The position numbers were made by a program, and so were the translations under genes. A stretch of DNA of 64,000 bases from Methylomonas sp. (GTDB lineage Bacteria; Pseudomonadota; Gammaproteobacteria; Methylococcales; Methylomonadaceae), in NCBI RefSeq assembly GCF_023228165.1, contig NZ_JALOBS010000010.1, forward strand, positions 62,001 to 126,000, read 5' to 3'. Numbering within the stretch: position 1 is the stretch's first letter; every line of letters begins with the position of its first letter. Positions 61,102 to 64,000 of the stretch are shown here, in pieces. The notes below the pieces were generated by a model. It worked only from the letters and a program-made list of their open reading frames with translations, made no database searches and was not told the DNA's origin.

Positions 61102-63420
61102 ATGAGCAAAAGTTTAGTCATTGTAGAGTCTCCCGCCAAATGCAAAACCATCGAAAAATATTTGGGCAAGGATTTTCAGGTGCTGGCCTCTTATGGGCAT
61201 GTGCGTGACCTGATTCCTAAGGAGGGCGCGGTCGACCCGGAGAATGGCTTTGCCATGAAATACCAGGTCATAGATCGTAATCAACGCCATTTGCAGGAAA
61301 TAGGCAAGGCCCTGAAAAATGCCGACACTTTATATCTCGCCACCGACCCGGATAGGGAAGGTGAGGCAATTTCATGGCATGTGTTCGAACATCTGAAAGA
61401 AAAAAAGCTCCTAAAAGACAAGCAGGTGTTGCGGGTAGTGTTCCATGAAATCACCAAGAAAGCCGTGACCGAGGCTATCGAACACCCTACCGAATTGTCC
61501 CTTACCATGGTTAATGCCCAGCAAGCGCGGCGAGCTTTGGATTATTTGGTGGGTTTCAACTTGTCGCCGTTGCTGTGGAAAAAAATCCGCCGCGGTTTGT
61601 CGGCCGGACGGGTGCAAAGTCCGGCTTTGCGCATGATCGTCGAGCGTGAACTGGAAATCGAGGCATTTAAAACCCGCGAATACTGGTCGCACACGGCCGA
61701 TGCCAGTGCGCAAGGTCAGCCGTTTAAAGCCAAGCTAACCCATTTTAACGGCGAAAAGCTGACTCAATTCAGCATCACCGACGAAGCGCAAGCCAATCAA
61801 GTCAAGCAGGCGCTTTTGGACGCGGGCGACGGCCAATTGATTGTCGCCAAACTGGAAAAAAAGCAGCGGAGTAAAAATCCTGCGCCGCCTTTTATAACGT
61901 CCACGTTGCAACAAGAGGCCGCACGCAAGCTGGGGTTCACCACCAAGCGCACCATGATGGTGGCGCAGCAGTTGTACGAAGGTATTGATCTGGGCGGCGA
62001 AACCGTCGGGTTGATTTCTTATATGCGTACCGATTCGGTGAATCTGGCGGATGAAGCATTGGCGGATATCCGGGCTTTGATTGCCGAAAAATACGGCGCC
62101 GATAATGTTCCGAAAGAACCGAGACAGTTTAAAACCAAATCCAAAAATGCGCAGGAAGCGCATGAAGCCATTCGCCCTACCTCGGTGCAAAGACTGCCGG
62201 AGCAAGTTAAAGGCCGCTTGAGCGTCGAGCAATTTAAATTATACGACTTGATTTGGAAGCGCACCGTGGCATGCCAGATGATCCCTGCGACTTTAAATCT
62301 GGTTGCCGTGGATCTGACTTGCGGCAGCGATAAGAATGTATTTCGCGCCACCGGTTCCACCGTTACCAATCCGGGTTTCATGATGGTGTATCTGGAAGGG
62401 GTGGACGACAGCAAGGAAGCCGCCGACGATCAGGATCGGTTATTGCCGCCCATGGAAGAAGGCCGGCCGGTGGTTCTGAATGACGTGGCTGCAAATCAGC
62501 ATTTTACCGAGCCGCCGCCACGCTATAGCGAGGCGAGTTTGGTTAAGGCGCTGGAGGAGCACGGCATCGGCCGGCCATCGACTTATGCCACTATTATCTC
62601 CACCTTGCAGAATCGCGAATATGTCACCATTGACAGCAAACGCTTTTATCCGACTGATGTAGGGCGGATAGTAAATAAATTTTTGACCGAACATTTTACC
62701 AAGTATGTCGACTACGATTTTACCGCCAATTTAGAAGACGATCTGGATGCGGTGGCGCGAGGGGAAAAGGATTGGATTCCGTTAATGAACGATTTTTGGC
62801 GGCCCTTTACCCAACTGATTAATGAAAAAGAGGAGTCCGTTCAGCGTAAGGATGTGACTCAGGAGAGTATAGACGAGCAATGCCCTGAGTGCGGTAGTCC
62901 ATTATCGATAAGATTGGGACGTAACGGTCGCTTTGTCGGCTGTACTAATTATCCGACTTGTTCGTATACCCGGAATCTGGGTGAGGATAGCGCTACCGCC
63001 TCGGTCGAGCCGGAAGTGGTTGAAGGCCGGGTTTGTCCTAAATGCGGCTCGCCGCTGGTGATTAAAACCGGTCGTTATGGCAAGTTTGTCGGTTGTAGCG
63101 CTTATCCGACCTGTAAACATATTGAGCCGTTGGAAAAACCGCAGGATACCGGCGTTGAGTGTCCGCAATGCAAGAAAGGCTCGATACTTAAACGTAAAGC
63201 ACGTAGCGGCAAGATTTTTTATTCTTGTTCCGAATACCCTAAATGTGATTATGCCTTGTGGGATGCGCCGATCAAGGAAAGTTGTCCCGACTGCCAGTGG
63301 CCGATTTTAACCTTGAAAACCACCAAGCGGCGGGGAACGGAAAAAGTTTGTCCACAAAAAGACTGTAAATACGCAACGCCTTATGAAGGCGATCCGGAGG
63401 ATGTCAACGGCCCCGGCTGA
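61102..63420 (+). CDS. topA: DNA topoisomerase I
   Basis: Relaxes negative supercoils by single-strand passage. The 772-residue protein has the Toprim domain (KSLVIVESPAKCKTIEKYLG, YLATDPDREGEAISWH), the active-site Tyr in GLISYMRTDSVNL, and four C-terminal Cys-type zinc ribbons: CPECG..CTNYPTC, CPKCG..CSAYPTC, CPQC..CSEYPKC and CPDC..CPQKDC. It is shorter than the E. coli enzyme (865 residues) but complete in motifs. It begins 16 bases after smg. Confidence 0.97.
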   Translation: MSKSLVIVESPAKCKTIEKYLGKDFQVLASYGHVRDLIPKEGAVDPENGFAMKYQVIDRNQRHLQEIGKALKNADTLYLATDPDREGEAISWHVFEHLKEKKLLKDKQVLRVVFHEITKKAVTEAIEHPTELSLTMVNAQQARRALDYLVGFNLSPLLWKKIRRGLSAGRVQSPALRMIVERELEIEAFKTREYWSHTADASAQGQPFKAKLTHFNGEKLTQFSITDEAQANQVKQALLDAGDGQLIVAKLEKKQRSKNPAPPFITSTLQQEAARKLGFTTKRTMMVAQQLYEGIDLGGETVGLISYMRTDSVNLADEALADIRALIAEKYGADNVPKEPRQFKTKSKNAQEAHEAIRPTSVQRLPEQVKGRLSVEQFKLYDLIWKRTVACQMIPATLNLVAVDLTCGSDKNVFRATGSTVTNPGFMMVYLEGVDDSKEAADDQDRLLPPMEEGRPVVLNDVAANQHFTEPPPRYSEASLVKALEEHGIGRPSTYATIISTLQNREYVTIDSKRFYPTDVGRIVNKFLTEHFTKYVDYDFTANLEDDLDAVARGEKDWIPLMNDFWRPFTQLINEKEESVQRKDVTQESIDEQCPECGSPLSIRLGRNGRFVGCTNYPTCSYTRNLGEDSATASVEPEVVEGRVCPKCGSPLVIKTGRYGKFVGCSAYPTCKHIEPLEKPQDTGVECPQCKKGSILKRKARSGKIFYSCSEYPKCDYALWDAPIKESCPDCQWPILTLKTTKRRGTEKVCPQKDCKYATPYEGDPEDVNGPG

Positions 63421-63434
63421 AGTAAGTGGTGGCT

Positions 63435-63896
63435 TCAGGGGGTGTTGTGGTGGTAATCCAGCATAACCGTCTGGCCGATTTCGAGTTGGTGCTTGGCGAT
63501 GAATCCGGAGTTGACCTCCAGCATGTACTGCGCGGGAACCACTGAAGTGTAGACCGGGCAAGGGTCTTGCCTGCAAGGTAATAAATTACGCAGCATGGAA
63601 AGGATCATGCCGTCCGTTGAGAGAAATAGTATGTCCAGCGAGAGTAAGGTGTTTTTCATCCAGACCCCACGCAATGCCTGATCCGGATACACAAACAGCA
63701 TGCCCTGGTCGTCTTGCAGCTGTTCTCGGTGCATCAGGCCGTATTCCCGTAGCGGTGCGGTATCGGCAATTTCGACGTCAAGCCGGTAGTCCTTAGCAAA
63801 GCTTACAACGCCTTTCGCCATAGGGTCCGCAAGTACGGGCAATGCGGTCAAGAACAGTAAAAAGCAGCAGATAAATCGTTTTAGTCGGATATTCAT
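63435..63896 (-). CDS. DUF192 secreted protein
   Basis: A 153-residue exported protein (signal peptide cleaved near VLA-DP) of the DUF192 family, with the signature EYGLMHREQLQDDQGMLFVYPD, WMKNTLLSLDILFL and VPAQYMLEVNSGF. Family function is unknown. An LPCRQDPCP segment has two Cys that could pair. It is convergent with topA, with only 14 bases between stop codons. Confidence 0.9.
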   Translation of the reverse strand: MNIRLKRFICCFLLFLTALPVLADPMAKGVVSFAKDYRLDVEIADTAPLREYGLMHREQLQDDQGMLFVYPDQALRGVWMKNTLLSLDILFLSTDGMILSMLRNLLPCRQDPCPVYTSVVPAQYMLEVNSGFIAKHQLEIGQTVMLDYHHNTP

Positions 63897-63918
63897 GGCA
63901 AAGTTAGTTGAAATGGAG

Positions 63919-63947
63919 TTGTTTTTGCTTGGAGGGCTGATTATAAT
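63919..63947 (+). promoter_or_regulatory. Sigma-70 type promoter of the tRNA-Leu gene
   Basis: TTGTTT (63919-63924) and a consensus TATAAT (63942-63947) with an ideal 17-base spacer; the tRNA begins 18 bases after the -10 box. Confidence 0.8.
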
Positions 63948-63964
63948 GCTGCGTTCTTTTGTTT

Positions 63965-64000
63965 GCGAGCGTGGCGAAATTGGTAGACGCGCTGGATTTA
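63965..64000 (+). tRNA. tRNA-Leu, 5' part (cut by window end)
   Basis: The 36 visible bases form the acceptor 5' strand (GCGAGCG), a D-arm with TGGCGAAATTGGTAGACGC and the start of the anticodon arm CTGGA-TTTA, typical of bacterial class II tRNA-Leu. By loop position the anticodon begins with UA, so it is UAA or UAG; the deciding base lies just beyond the window. Confidence 0.88.

Noticed and set aside
63410..63441. Bidirectional terminator between topA and the DUF192 gene
   Set aside because: A CTGAAG/CTTCAG stem with a bulge exists, but there is no T-run on either side, so support is too weak.
1..64000. CRISPR arrays, prophage, integrase or complete insertion sequence
   Set aside because: No regularly spaced direct repeats, phage structural genes or full transposase frames were seen.

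Overview
The window reads as a chromosomal segment of a gammaproteobacterium. Gene orders such as M16-M16-rsmD-coaD-ferredoxin, hemCDXY, pilT-pilU and lysM-dprA-smg-topA, and the general flavour of the proteins, fit the order Methylococcales (Methylomonas/Methylobacter-like methane oxidisers). No methane monooxygenase or ribosomal RNA lies here, so that placement is an inference.

Layout. 0-7.3 kb: housekeeping genes (TrpD2-like fragment, cyoE, an active/inactive M16 peptidase pair, rsmD, coaD, ferredoxin, ubiD). 7.3-7.7 kb: three consecutive palindromic intergenic repeats. 7.8-11.9 kb: hemC-hemD-hemX-hemY on the minus strand. 12.3-13.8 kb: a PEP-CTERM-type secreted protein. 13.8-18.7 kb: acyP-rlmKL and trkA-trkH. 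18.7-20.9 kb: an accessory island, AT-richer by eye, with a small secreted protein, a gene split by an in-frame TGA, and a MntA/HepT toxin-antitoxin pair. 21-30.8 kb: putA, three membrane or lipoproteins of unknown role, a sulfotransferase-fold protein, a decayed group II intron end, then tsaC/sua5 and tadA. 31-35.8 kb: a TonB-dependent receptor flanked by two different HupE/UreJ-type membrane proteins, probably for metal uptake; the first HupE carries a puzzling C-terminal extension. 36.2 kb: an Slp lipoprotein.

36.8-49.1 kb is the most interesting part; every gene is on the minus strand and the theme is copper. A six-gene operon encodes a Cys-rich exported peptide precursor with tandem EGKCG motifs, a DUF692/MNIO peptide-modifying enzyme, its DUF2063 partner, a DoxX membrane protein, a DUF3047 protein and an ArsS-type radical SAM enzyme. 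It matches the bufferin/HvfABCE type of copper-binding RiPP system, extended by two genes. Upstream lie a cytochrome c fused to a periplasmic-binding-protein domain, an intact SCO copper chaperone, a large unknown secreted protein, an SCO-like protein that has lost its copper-binding cysteines, a Tat-type multicopper oxidase, and a LuxR-type regulator whose receiver lacks the phosphorylatable Asp. A strong terminator splits this upstream group after the large unknown protein.

49-64 kb returns to core genes: a His-rich glycine-zipper protein, an MltB-type transglycosylase, PilU and PilT, a DksA-like zinc finger protein, a eukaryotic-type NADP isocitrate dehydrogenase, GDP-fucose synthesis (gmd-fcl), a LysM protein, dprA, smg, topA, a DUF192 protein, and the 5' part of a tRNA-Leu gene at the right edge.
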